This document shows positions 1 through 11,099 of a stretch of DNA of 64,000 bases, piece after piece. The stretch spans positions 138,654-202,653 of the forward strand of contig JAHEKX010000007.1 of NCBI GenBank assembly GCA_024644535.1, in the 5' to 3' direction. A program made the translations under genes and the position numbers. The notes under the pieces were generated by a model. It saw only the letters and a list, made by a program, of their open reading frames with translations, made no database searches and was not told the origin of the DNA. Position 1 is the first letter of the stretch; each line of letters opens with the position of its first letter. The DNA comes from Gammaproteobacteria bacterium (GTDB lineage: Bacteria > Pseudomonadota > Gammaproteobacteria > Pseudomonadales > Halieaceae).

Positions 1-928
1 CGTGAAAGGCGCCAAAAGTACCTGCATGCATGATCTGAATAAAAAATAAAGCACCTGCGCTCGTCACCCAGTAATCCAGCAGTATCCAACGGGCTACGGA
101 ACACCAAAGGGCAAACTGAAACAAACGATAGGTACCCGTTTTTGGCAGAATTTTGTGCATGACAAGAAACAAAAGTGTTTCACTAATCGCACCCAGGGCC
201 CAATAGAAGCCTGTAGATTGCTTGCTATAACCTGCGTCCTCCACAAACAACGAAAAATAGGTGTAATAAGGACCATGGGCGAGTTGCATTAACAAACCAG
301 CAACGATAAAGCCAATAACGTTTTTATTGAATAACAAAGATATGGGTGGTGGAGCGTGGTTGTTCTGAAGCGGTTTTTCAACCCCAGGTATGCTTATCGC
401 CAAGAGCCATAGAGCCACGAAGCAAACCAGCAGCACAATAGGAACATGTGTTATTGACGCGATATCGAAATACCAACCCAAACCCATTGCTGCACCTATG
501 AAGCCAACCGAGCCCCAGGCGCGAATTTGACTGTAGCGGTGATGCTGTTCTCCTAGGTAACGAAGGGTAACCACCTCAAACTGAGGCAAAACCGCATTCC
601 AAAAAAAGCTATAGCCGGCAACAATCCACAGCAACCATTGATAATCGGTTCGTAAAAATACACCCGCAAAGCAGACGGCGGCGGCGAAGCTACCCCACTG
701 AACCACCCGCATTCGACGCGACATACGATCGCCAATACGCCCCCACAGCATGGGCGACACAATACGGGTCATCATCAGGACCGCCATCAAGGTACCAATC
801 TCGGCAATGCTGAGCCCGAGATCTGACAAATAAAGCGGCCAAAAAGGCAGTAGAATCCCTAGGATACCAAAATAGAAAAGGTAATAACCTGACAAACGTG
901 CGTGTGGAATACTTACCGCACGCGCCAT
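1..928 (-). CDS. MFS transporter, HcaT/MFS_1-like family (C-terminus beyond window edge)
   Basis: This gene is absent from the ORF track because its stop lies outside the window. I translated it from an ATG at 928-926, and the frame stays open to base 2. It starts MARAVSIPHARLSGYYLFYF and continues as alternating hydrophobic segments, with the MFS loop signature-like RIVSPMLWGRIGDRMSRR between TM2 and TM3. A late segment reads QIMHAGTFGAFH, which is typical of the phenylpropionate permease-like (HcaT) MFS branch. About 309 residues are present; the family is usually 380-400, so the last TMs are missing. It begins one base after the aroC stop and is therefore probably the last gene of prmB-aroC-MFS. 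The substrate is unknown. Confidence 0.85.
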   Translation of the reverse strand, partial: MARAVSIPHARLSGYYLFYFGILGILLPFWPLYLSDLGLSIAEIGTLMAVLMMTRIVSPMLWGRIGDRMSRRMRVVQWGSFAAAVCFAGVFLRTDYQWLLWIVAGYSFFWNAVLPQFEVVTLRYLGEQHHRYSQIRAWGSVGFIGAAMGLGWYFDIASITHVPIVLLVCFVALWLLAISIPGVEKPLQNNHAPPPISLLFNKNVIGFIVAGLLMQLAHGPYYTYFSLFVEDAGYSKQSTGFYWALGAISETLLFLVMHKILPKTGTYRLFQFALWCSVARWILLDYWVTSAGALFFIQIMHAGTFGAFH

Positions 929-929
929 T

Positions 930-2021
930 TTAGCGCGTAATCACAGGGGTCGTAGAACTGGTCTCTGCGTTCTGACCGCGATGACGCAAAGCATGATCTA
1001 CCAAAACAATCGCCAACATGGCCTCGGCGATGGGTGTCGCACGAATACCGACACAAGGGTCATGCCGACCGGTGGTAATAAGTTCGGTAGATTGGCCTTC
1101 TATATCGATGGATTCTCCCGGAATTCTAATACTGGACGTGGGCTTGAGTGCCATACTGACAATCAAATCCTGACCCGATGAAATCCCACCAAGTACGCCA
1201 CCCGCGTGATTAGATCTAAATCCACTCGGGCTCAACTCATCACGATGCTCGGTGCCTAGCTGTTCTACCACCGCGAAGCCATCACCAATTTCAACACCTT
1301 TCACCGCATTAATACCCATCATTGCATGCGCTATGTCAGCATCTAATCTGTCAAAAACGGGTTCACCCCAGCCGGGTGGCAGTCCGCGTGCTACCACATT
1401 AATGCGAGCACCCACTGAGTCGCCCTGCTTGTTAAGTCTTTGCATGAACTGTTCTAGTGCTTCAATTTTACTAGGGTCCGGACAAAAAAATGGATTGGTC
1501 TCGATCGTATCCCACTGAACCTGTTCCGCCTTAATTGGTCCCAATTGCGCCAAATACCCCTGGATTGTTACCCCAAACGCCTCTTCGAGGTATTTTTTTG
1601 CAATGCCTCCCGCCGCAACGCGCATCGCGGTTTCACGAGCAGATGAACGTCCACCGCCGCGATAATCTCGATGACCATACTTCTGTTGGTAGGTGTAATC
1701 AGCGTGAGCAGGTCTAAAGGTATTTGCAATTTTAGAGTAGTCTTTGGACTTTTGATCTTTGTTGCGGATTAACAATCCAATCGACGTACCTGTGGTCTTG
1801 CCCTCGAAGACACCCGAAAGTATTTCGACCTCGTCGTCCTCTTTACGCTGCGTCGTGTAACGTGACGTTCCAGGTTTACGTCGATCCAAATCTCGTTGCA
1901 AGTCTTCTGATGTAATAGATAGGCCCGGAGGACAGCCGTCAATCACGCAACCGATGGCAGGTCCATGACTTTCGCCAAACGTAGTAACGGTGAAGAGTTT
2001 TCCGATTGTATTTCCAGACAT
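930..2021 (-). CDS. aroC: chorismate synthase
   Basis: AroC converts 5-enolpyruvylshikimate-3-phosphate to chorismate, the last step of the shared aromatic pathway, using reduced FMN. The 363-residue protein has the family N-terminus [18 protein letters not shown], the second signature [17 protein letters not shown] and the third [16 protein letters not shown]. The length is normal. The ATG start gives the family N-terminus without extension. It lies 39-41 bases downstream of prmB and one base upstream of the MFS gene, all on the minus strand, which suggests one transcript. Confidence 0.97.
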   Translation of the reverse strand: MSGNTIGKLFTVTTFGESHGPAIGCVIDGCPPGLSITSEDLQRDLDRRKPGTSRYTTQRKEDDEVEILSGVFEGKTTGTSIGLLIRNKDQKSKDYSKIANTFRPAHADYTYQQKYGHRDYRGGGRSSARETAMRVAAGGIAKKYLEEAFGVTIQGYLAQLGPIKAEQVQWDTIETNPFFCPDPSKIEALEQFMQRLNKQGDSVGARINVVARGLPPGWGEPVFDRLDADIAHAMMGINAVKGVEIGDGFAVVEQLGTEHRDELSPSGFRSNHAGGVLGGISSGQDLIVSMALKPTSSIRIPGESIDIEGQSTELITTGRHDPCVGIRATPIAEAMLAIVLVDHALRHRGQNAETSSTTPVITR

Positions 2022-2060
2022 AAACGACTCTAATTACGCAAAGGGCTACATTATACCTAA

Positions 2061-2963
2061 CTACGCTAAGGCGCGCGCAAGTTCTTCAACTTCTGCATTG
2101 GTCAATACGCAAACGCCCCAGCCGCCATTCTCGAACTCGAGCCAGGTAATTGGGTTTTTTGGAAACAAGTTCTCGAAGTGTTCCCAGCTATTGCCGAGTT
2201 CTAAAAAAACCAAGCTCTCGGAATGCAAAAACTCAGGTAATTGAGCCAGCAATTGGCGAGTAAAGTCTAAGCCATCGTCGCCCGAGGCCAAAGCAATATT
2301 CGGTTCATGCAAATACTCAGGCGGCAGGTTAGACATATCTTCAGTATCAACGTAAGGTGGATTGCATATCACGATGTCATAGCGCTGAAGTGGAACCGAG
2401 CCAAGTACATCTGAGCGCACACTTTGAACTCTTCGCTCAAGTTGATGCTTGGCGATATTGAGCTCAGCCAGAGCCAAAGCGTCTTCATCGATATCAGCCA
2501 GAACCACATGGGCCTCTTGATGGGTCAAAGCCGCCAAAATACCCAAACTACCCCCTCCACAGCATAAATCTAGAATACGTCGAGTGGGCAGACTATGGCA
2601 CCATGGTTGAAAGCCCTTTAGGATAATCTCGGCTAACGGAGAACGAGGCACCAGGGCCCGCTTGTCACAAATAAACTCGGTTCCGCCCAACCACGCTTTG
2701 CCGGTGACGTAGGGCAAGGGTTTGCGCTCGACGACGCGTTGACGGCTCCAATCGTTCACTCGGGCTGCTTGAGAGGCAGTGATCGTCACGTTGGCTACCT
2801 CATCCCCCGAGTTTAGGGGCATATCACAAGCGCTTAGCACCAGGAATACCGCCTCGTCCCAGCTGCTGTCCGAACCGTGACCGTAAAACAAATCCGCTTC
2901 TTGAAATCTTTGATCCAACGTTTCGATGCACGTCAAGACAGTCTGTCCCCCCGCAATCAACAT
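2061..2963 (-). CDS. prmB: ribosomal protein uL3 glutamine methyltransferase
   Basis: PrmB N5-methylates a glutamine of ribosomal protein L3 with S-adenosylmethionine. The protein shows the Rossmann SAM motif [16 protein letters not shown] and the catalytic [11 protein letters not shown] loop that contacts the glutamine side chain. The N-terminal [17 protein letters not shown] matches the PrmB rather than the PrmC subfamily. The track starts at a GTG at 2993; I prefer the ATG at 2963, preceded by an AGAGG box, which gives 300 residues. It is divergent from folE and is followed by aroC, an arrangement also found in pseudomonads. Confidence 0.93.
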   Translation of the reverse strand: MLIAGGQTVLTCIETLDQRFQEADLFYGHGSDSSWDEAVFLVLSACDMPLNSGDEVANVTITASQAARVNDWSRQRVVERKPLPYVTGKAWLGGTEFICDKRALVPRSPLAEIILKGFQPWCHSLPTRRILDLCCGGGSLGILAALTHQEAHVVLADIDEDALALAELNIAKHQLERRVQSVRSDVLGSVPLQRYDIVICNPPYVDTEDMSNLPPEYLHEPNIALASGDDGLDFTRQLLAQLPEFLHSESLVFLELGNSWEHFENLFPKNPITWLEFENGGWGVCVLTNAEVEELARALA

Positions 2964-3039
2964 ATCAACGCAACCTCTGTTTGGTTTTTGCACGATGCCC
3001 TGCTACGATTGCCGCTCGATATTAGTTAGAGGTAGCCAC

Positions 3040-3588
3040 GTGCAGGATAAATTTGCGAGCATCATAAACGAGATTGGCGAAGATCTGGAGAGACCAGGAC
3101 TAAAAGATACGCCAAAACGTGCCGCAGACGCTTTTAAATTTTTAACTCGAGGCTATCAGCAGTCGGTAGATGAAGTTGTCAACAACGCGCTATTTCCCTC
3201 TGACTCAAGTGAAATGGTCATTGTACAAGACATAGAGCTGTATTCTCTATGCGAGCACCACCTGCTACCGTTTATTGGCAAATGTCACGTCGGTTATATC
3301 CCGCAGGGTCAGGTCATCGGGTTATCTAAAATTGCACGAATTGTCGATGTATTCGCGCGTCGCCTGCAAATTCAAGAACAGTTAACCACACAAATCGCTA
3401 ATACCATTGCCAACGTTACGGGCGCGGAAGGGGTTGGCGTTATTATTGAGGCGCGGCATATGTGTATGATGATGCGTGGTGTTCAGAAACAAAATAGCGC
3501 GATGAAAACCTCAGCTATGCTTGGCAGCTTTCAGACACAGCAGTCAACGCGAGATGAGTTTTTAGCCTTGTTGTCAACTCGACTTTAG
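3040..3588 (+). CDS. folE: GTP cyclohydrolase I
   Basis: FolE hydrolyses GTP to 7,8-dihydroneopterin triphosphate, the first step of folate synthesis. The core motif [18 protein letters not shown], starting near residue 71, carries Cys and His zinc ligands. The second Cys ligand lies in [13 protein letters not shown], and the C-terminal [13 protein letters not shown] is also typical. The track start at 2926 would run back into prmB on the other strand. I place the start at the GTG at 3040, which has AGAGGT six bases upstream and gives 182 residues beginning [15 protein letters not shown], the normal family beginning. The gene converges on the DUF4892 gene with a 7-base gap. Confidence 0.95.
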   Translation: MQDKFASIINEIGEDLERPGLKDTPKRAADAFKFLTRGYQQSVDEVVNNALFPSDSSEMVIVQDIELYSLCEHHLLPFIGKCHVGYIPQGQVIGLSKIARIVDVFARRLQIQEQLTTQIANTIANVTGAEGVGVIIEARHMCMMMRGVQKQNSAMKTSAMLGSFQTQQSTRDEFLALLSTRL

Positions 3589-3595
3589 ACTTAAT

Positions 3596-4126
3596 TTACT
3601 CTAACGCCGAGTCCAGCAGGTAACGTTGCACTACTAAATACTGGCGATTCTCAGTTCGGTAAGCACTGTAGGCGACATAGAGGCTTGGCTCTTGCGCACT
3701 CGACTTCCCAACCCAATACCGCTGATCGTTGTCTTGACCGTACAAAAGTCGTTGACCAAACACACGATTGGCCCACTGCACAGAACGACCGCAATCTCGG
3801 CCCTCACATTCAAATAAGGTGACCAGAGCGCCTGAATCTTGAAATATTTGAACGTGATGTTGCAAAAGCTCGGCGGCGCTATAACCATCGACAATTTGAT
3901 AGATGGCTTCCCGCAAGTTGGCGTTTACACGAATACTATTTTCAAAGCCCCAATGTCCAAGCCGCTTTTGCAGTGCGTCCAAGCCAATTTCACGATCAGT
4001 AACGTACTCGTCGAACTCACTCACTAGCCGCGCGTGTGGAGAAGACAAGAGATCAGTAAACTCGCTCTGGTCAGCAACAACAAGTGGTGCAAACGCCATG
4101 ACGCATATGCCTATAAACTTCTGCAT
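3596..4126 (-). CDS. exported DUF4892-type protein of unknown function
   Basis: The 176-residue product starts with a likely signal peptide (MQKFIGICVMAFAPLVVA, cleavage before or near DQ). The mature part contains an ECEGRDCGRSVQWANRVFG segment and a C-terminal YLVVQRYLL strand that resemble the DUF4892 family of Pseudomonas-type exported proteins. The molecular role is unknown. The track begins at a GTG at 4132; the ATG at 4126 has a better-spaced GGAG. Two cysteines in the CEGRDC segment could form a disulfide in the periplasm. The gene stands alone between the htpG terminator and folE. Confidence 0.8.
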   Translation of the reverse strand: MQKFIGICVMAFAPLVVADQSEFTDLLSSPHARLVSEFDEYVTDREIGLDALQKRLGHWGFENSIRVNANLREAIYQIVDGYSAAELLQHHVQIFQDSGALVTLFECEGRDCGRSVQWANRVFGQRLLYGQDNDQRYWVGKSSAQEPSLYVAYSAYRTENRQYLVVQRYLLDSALE

Positions 4127-4188
4127 GCCCACTCCAACTCAATATTAGCTACAGTGTAATCAACTTGGGACAAAATCACCAAAAAGCT

Positions 4189-4212
4189 ATTAGGGCGACA
4201 ACGCGCCCTAAT
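4189..4212 (-). terminator. rho-independent terminator after htpG
   Basis: A 9-bp perfect inverted repeat, ATTAGGGCG and CGCCCTAAT, with a 6-base loop lies 20 bases beyond the htpG stop. In the leftward direction it is followed after three bases by TTTTT (AAAAA at 4181-4185 on the plus strand). Confidence 0.75.
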
Positions 4213-4231
4213 GCTTGGCGGTCTCACGGGT

Positions 4232-6130
4232 TCAAGCACTTAATTTCAGCAACAGCGCATTAAGTCGTTGAACGTAGGCTGCTGGATCTTCCAGCTGACC
4301 ACCTTCAGCTAACTGCGCTTGCTCGAACAAAATCGTCGCCAAATCATTAAACTTGTCTTCGTCGACTTCAGTGTCAAGCATTTTCAGCAAAGGGTGCTCG
4401 GGGTTTATCTCTAGCACAGGCTTCGTTTTGGGAACTGTCTGGCCGGCTGCTTCCATGATTCGCCGCATTTGAGCGCCCATATCAAAATCCCCAACAACCA
4501 AGCATGTGGGTGACTCGGTCAATCGGGCGGAGGGACGGACCGATTCCACCTGCTCAGACAACACCGCTTTCATCCGCTCCACCAAACTTTCTGACGATTG
4601 CTCTAGTGCTTCTTGTGCCTTTTTCGCCTCGTCGCTTTGCTGCGACAGATCGCCTTTCGCTACGTCCTGCAATTTTTTGCCTTGGTATTCGCCCAACTGC
4701 ATCATCGCCCAGTCATCGATACGATCGCTCAAAATCAAAACCTCTATTCCCTCTTTACGGAAGAATTCGAGATGGGGCGACCGTTTTGCGGTGTTATGGT
4801 TTTCCGCAAAAACATAATAAATTTTATCTTGCTCAGGCTTCATGCGGCCCAGGTATTCCTCGAAGGACTGGTCTTGAGTATCTGAATCAATGTGAGTAGT
4901 GCTAAACCGCAGAAGCTTGGCAATTTTGTCTTTATTGGCAAAATCTTCTCCCAGCCCTTCCTTAATAACAGGACCGAAGGTCGACCAAAACTGCTGGTAC
5001 TCGTCTCCTTTTGCCAATTTCGTTAGCATATCTAGCACACGCTTTGTAAGCGCCGAACGCATGCTTTCCACCGCCCCGTCCTTCTGCAAAATCTCGCGAG
5101 AGACATTCAAGGGTAAGTCGTTGGAGTCCACTACGCCCTTGATAAAGCGCAAATATAAGGGCAGAAACTGCTCGGCTTCATCCATGATAAACGTGCGCTT
5201 TACATACAGTTTTAATCCGCGCGCCATGTCACGATTCCACAAATCGAAGGGGGCATTCTTGGGTGCGTACAGCAAGCTGGTGTATTCCAGCTTGCCCTCA
5301 ACCTTGTTGTGACTCCAGGTCAGCGCATCGTCAAAATCGTGCGAAATATGCTTGTAGAAAGATTGGTATTCTTCAGCCGTAATTTCCGCTTTAGGGCGAG
5401 TCCATAACGCAGTTGCTTCATTAATGGCTTCCCAAGCAGGCGATTCGCTTTCGCTTTCGGTTTCGGTTTCGGTTTCGGCATCTTCAACCGCAGCCATCAT
5501 CACTGGAACAGAGATATGATCAGAGTACTTTTTGATGACGCTACGCACACGCCAATCGTCAGCAAAATCAGCGCAGTCGTCTTTTAAATAAAGCGTAATA
5601 GAGGTGCCACGTGAGTCTTTTTCTTTCGATTCAATGGTAAAATCAGCCTCGCCTTGAGAGATCCACAAGGCTCCCTCTGCAGCTGCGCTACCCGCGCGTC
5701 GACTATGAACTTCCACCCTATCAGCCACAATGAACGCCGAGTAAAAACCCACTCCAAACTGCCCAATTAATTGCGCGTCTTTTTTCTGGTTGCCCGTCAG
5801 CGACGCCATAAAATTAGCAGTTCCCGATTTTGCGATTGTACCAAGATGCTCAATGGCTTCATCGCGAGTCATGCCGATCCCGTTATCGGAAATAGTAAGC
5901 GTTTTGGCATCTTTATCGACGCTAACATGAATGGCGTATTCACCCTGCCCCTCTAACAAACTTTCCTGATCGAGTGACTCGAATCGCAGCTTGTCGATAG
6001 CATCCGACGCATTGGATATAAGTTCACGCAGAAAGATTTCTTTGTTCGAATACAAAGAGTGGATCATCAACTGTAACAGTTGCTTGGCTTCGGTCTGAAA
6101 ACCTAACGTTTCTCTTGCGGTCTCGGACAT
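4232..6130 (-). CDS. htpG: Hsp90-family chaperone HtpG
   Basis: HtpG is the bacterial Hsp90, an ATP-driven dimeric cytosolic chaperone that works with DnaK. The N-terminal GHKL ATPase carries [15 protein letters not shown] and GQFGVGFYS, the ATP-binding and lid motifs. Middle and C-terminal dimerisation domains follow, giving 632 residues, normal for the family. Around residues 226-240 the charged linker holds an [12 protein letters not shown] run encoded by a hexanucleotide tandem repeat. AAGGAG precedes the ATG by seven bases. A sigma32-type promoter lies about 40 bases upstream, so heat-shock control is likely. Confidence 0.97.
   Translation of the reverse strand: MSETARETLGFQTEAKQLLQLMIHSLYSNKEIFLRELISNASDAIDKLRFESLDQESLLEGQGEYAIHVSVDKDAKTLTISDNGIGMTRDEAIEHLGTIAKSGTANFMASLTGNQKKDAQLIGQFGVGFYSAFIVADRVEVHSRRAGSAAAEGALWISQGEADFTIESKEKDSRGTSITLYLKDDCADFADDWRVRSVIKKYSDHISVPVMMAAVEDAETETETESESESPAWEAINEATALWTRPKAEITAEEYQSFYKHISHDFDDALTWSHNKVEGKLEYTSLLYAPKNAPFDLWNRDMARGLKLYVKRTFIMDEAEQFLPLYLRFIKGVVDSNDLPLNVSREILQKDGAVESMRSALTKRVLDMLTKLAKGDEYQQFWSTFGPVIKEGLGEDFANKDKIAKLLRFSTTHIDSDTQDQSFEEYLGRMKPEQDKIYYVFAENHNTAKRSPHLEFFRKEGIEVLILSDRIDDWAMMQLGEYQGKKLQDVAKGDLSQQSDEAKKAQEALEQSSESLVERMKAVLSEQVESVRPSARLTESPTCLVVGDFDMGAQMRRIMEAAGQTVPKTKPVLEINPEHPLLKMLDTEVDEDKFNDLATILFEQAQLAEGGQLEDPAAYVQRLNALLLKLSA
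5444..5476 (-). repeat. hexanucleotide tandem repeat inside htpG
   Basis: On the coding strand three GAAACC units are followed by two GAAAGC units and a further GAA, encoding [11 protein letters not shown] in the linker between the ATPase and middle domains. The six-base unit means that slippage would add or remove residue pairs without shifting the frame. Confidence 0.85.
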
Positions 6131-6167
6131 AGTTTAACTCCTTTGCTCAGCTGTTTCGGTGTCATAG

Positions 6168-6195
6168 ATATGGGGGCGGTGCTAGAAAGTTCAAG
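6168..6195 (-). promoter_or_regulatory. sigma32 (heat-shock) promoter of htpG
   Basis: On the minus strand, CTTGAA (6195-6190) is followed after exactly 14 bases by CCCCATAT (6175-6168). This matches the known RpoH consensus CTTGAA-N13-17-CCCCATnT closely. It lies 38 bases upstream of the htpG ATG. Its -35 box begins only one base from the poly-A side of the suc terminator. Confidence 0.88.
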
Positions 6196-6196
6196 C

Positions 6197-6231
6197 AAAA
6201 AAAACGCCGGCGCTTGGCCGGCGTTTTTTTT
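6197..6231 (-). terminator. rho-independent terminator after sucD
   Basis: A CGCCGGC/GCCGGCG stem, extendable through flanking A:T pairs, with a 5-base GCTTG loop sits between runs of eight A and eight T. Because of this symmetry it could work in both directions. It lies 12 bases beyond the sucD stop and so would close the sdh-suc transcript. Confidence 0.92.
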
Positions 6232-6242
6232 GCTAGGACTTC

Positions 6243-7115
6243 TTACCAGCCCGTGCGCTCTTTCAAGGCCATCCCGATATCAGCTAACGAACGAACAGTA
6301 GTGACGCCCGCGTCTTCAAGCGCGGCGAACTTTTCGTCTGCAGTCCCTTTGCCACCACTAATGATCGCCCCTGCATGCCCCATACGCTTGCCTTTGGGCG
6401 CAGTAACGCCAGCGATGTAAGACACAACGGGCTTAGTGACATTAGCTTTAATATAGGCCGCGGCTTCTTCTTCTGCAGTGCCACCAATTTCGCCGATCAT
6501 AACGATGGCTTCGGTAGCAGGGTCTTTTTCGAACATCTCAAGGATATCAATAAAGTTAGAGCCAGGAATCGGGTCGCCGCCAATACCGACACAAGTCGAC
6601 TGACCAAAGCCGGCATCAGTTGTTTGTTTGACCGCCTCATATGTCAGGGTGCCCGAACGGCTGACAATACCTACCTTACCCGGCAAGTGAATGTGGCCAG
6701 GCATGATACCAATTTTACACTCCCCTGGCGTAATTACACCCGGGCAGTTAGGGCCGATCAAGCGCACGCCTAACTCATCGCACTTAACTTTAGCGTCTAA
6801 CATGTCCAAGGTTGGTATACCTTCCGTAATACACACGATAAGCTTAATGCCCGCGAAGGCTGCCTCGAGAATAGAGTCCTTGCAAAAAGCCGCGGGCACA
6901 TATATCACCGAAGCTTCAGCACCGGTCGCTTCTACGGCATCTGCAACGGTATTGAATACGGGTAGTCCAAGATGTTCTTGACCTCCTTTCCCCGGAGTCA
7001 CGCCGCCCACCATTTTGGTGCCGTACGCAATTGCTTGCTCGGAATGGAATGTACCCTGTGAGCCCGTGAAGCCCTGACAAATCACTTTGGTTTCACTGTT
7101 AATTAAAATACTCAT
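6243..7115 (-). CDS. sucD: succinyl-CoA synthetase alpha subunit
   Basis: SucD is the alpha subunit of succinyl-CoA synthetase (ADP/GDP-forming), which interconverts succinyl-CoA and succinate with nucleotide triphosphate formation. The CoA-binding Rossmann fold is at the N-terminus ([17 protein letters not shown]) and [18 protein letters not shown] lies mid-protein. [17 protein letters not shown] near the C-terminus contains the active-site histidine that is phosphorylated. The 290-residue length is normal. Its start overlaps the sucC stop by one base (TAATG), indicating translational coupling. It is the last gene of the TCA operon. Confidence 0.97.
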   Translation of the reverse strand: MSILINSETKVICQGFTGSQGTFHSEQAIAYGTKMVGGVTPGKGGQEHLGLPVFNTVADAVEATGAEASVIYVPAAFCKDSILEAAFAGIKLIVCITEGIPTLDMLDAKVKCDELGVRLIGPNCPGVITPGECKIGIMPGHIHLPGKVGIVSRSGTLTYEAVKQTTDAGFGQSTCVGIGGDPIPGSNFIDILEMFEKDPATEAIVMIGEIGGTAEEEAAAYIKANVTKPVVSYIAGVTAPKGKRMGHAGAIISGGKGTADEKFAALEDAGVTTVRSLADIGMALKERTGW

Positions 7116-8284
7116 TAGGCAACCCCTTTCGCTGCAGCAACCACTTGTTCTGCGGCATCAGTCAAGCTCGTTGCCGCAATGATGTTCAAACCAGATTCCG
7201 CCAATACTTGTTGTCCAAGCTCAGCATTATTGCCCTCTAAACGAACTACCACAGGCACTTTCACACCAATCTCTTCAACTGCACCAATGACGCCCTCAGC
7301 GATCAAGTCGCAACGAACAATACCGCCAAAAATATTAATGAGTACGGCCTTAACATTTTCGTCTGACAAAATAATTTTGAACGCCTCGGATACGCGCTCT
7401 TTGGTCGCACCACCACCCACATCTAGGAAGTTGGCTGGCGCACCGCCGTGCAACTTAACGATATCCATGGTACCCATGGCCAAACCGGCACCGTTCACCA
7501 TGCAGCCTATATCGCCGTCTAGGGCAACGTAATTGAGCTCCCATCGGGCGGCATGGGCTTCACGTTCATCTTCTTGGCTGGGGTCGTGCATTTCCGATAA
7601 GGCTTTTTGACGATACATAGCGTTGCTGTCGACACCGAGCTTTGCGTCTAGACAGTGAAGATTACCTTCTTCAGTGATAACCAGAGGATTGATTTCGATC
7701 AGCGCCAAGTCTTTTTCTTGGAACATCGTCGCTAAACCCATAAAAATTTTGACGAACTGCTTAATTTGATCGCCCTGTAGCCCCAGCTTGAAGGCCAACT
7801 CACGGCCCTGAAATGGCTGGGGTCCAACCAAAGGATCGATGATCGCGCGAAGGATTTTTTCAGGCGTTTCCTCTGCAACTTTCTCGATCTCGACGCCGCC
7901 TTCGGTTGAAGCCATGAAAACAATGCGACGAGAGCTACGATCAACCACAGCACCCAGATAAAGCTCTTCGGCGATGTCAGTGCATGACTCAACCAAAATT
8001 TTAGACACTGGCTGGCCGTTTTCGTCTGTTTGATAAGTCACCAACCGCTGTCCCAACCACTGTTTGGCGAACGCGGCGATTTCATCTGCTGTCTTGACCA
8101 ACTTAACGCCACCTGCTTTACCGCGGCCACCGGCGTGCACTTGCGCTTTAACTACCCACATGTCTCCGCCAATTTTCTCGGCAGCGGCCACAGCCTCCTC
8201 AGGTGTATCTACGGCGTAGCCCTTTGACACGGGCAAACCGTACTGCGCAAACAGCTGCTTACCTTGGTATTCGTGAAGATTCAT
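7115..8284 (-). CDS. sucC: succinyl-CoA synthetase beta subunit
   Basis: SucC carries the ATP-grasp nucleotide-binding domain and pairs with SucD. It begins [20 protein letters not shown], the classic family N-terminus, and contains [16 protein letters not shown] (nucleotide-binding loop) and [17 protein letters not shown] in the ligase domain. The 389 residues are typical. It sits between lpdA (94-base gap) and sucD (1-base overlap) within the leftward TCA block. Confidence 0.97.
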   Translation of the reverse strand: MNLHEYQGKQLFAQYGLPVSKGYAVDTPEEAVAAAEKIGGDMWVVKAQVHAGGRGKAGGVKLVKTADEIAAFAKQWLGQRLVTYQTDENGQPVSKILVESCTDIAEELYLGAVVDRSSRRIVFMASTEGGVEIEKVAEETPEKILRAIIDPLVGPQPFQGRELAFKLGLQGDQIKQFVKIFMGLATMFQEKDLALIEINPLVITEEGNLHCLDAKLGVDSNAMYRQKALSEMHDPSQEDEREAHAARWELNYVALDGDIGCMVNGAGLAMGTMDIVKLHGGAPANFLDVGGGATKERVSEAFKIILSDENVKAVLINIFGGIVRCDLIAEGVIGAVEEIGVKVPVVVRLEGNNAELGQQVLAESGLNIIAATSLTDAAEQVVAAAKGVA

Positions 8285-8378
8285 AGTTTCACTGTCCTTA
8301 CTTGTCTATAGTTTGGCGAATTTTCTCGCCGCGTTTGTGAGGTGTTATTATCCGTTATTACGTATCAAAAAAGTCATG

Positions 8379-11070
<2,692 letters not shown>

Positions 11071-11099
11071 TAATATTTCCTTTTAGGCTATCTGATCTT

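Noticed and set aside
94-762. Minus-strand ORFs 94-276 and 553-762
   Set aside because: Both lie inside the continuous MFS reading frame in another frame and show no independent signals.
4504-5312. Several plus-strand ORFs inside htpG (up to 137 residues)
   Set aside because: They are antisense shadows of a well-conserved gene, with Ser/Pro/Arg-rich sequence and no family motifs.
8285-8378. Possible terminator GGCGA-N6-TCGCC between sucC and lpdA
   Set aside because: The stem is only five pairs, has no T-tract, and sits inside a continuous operon.
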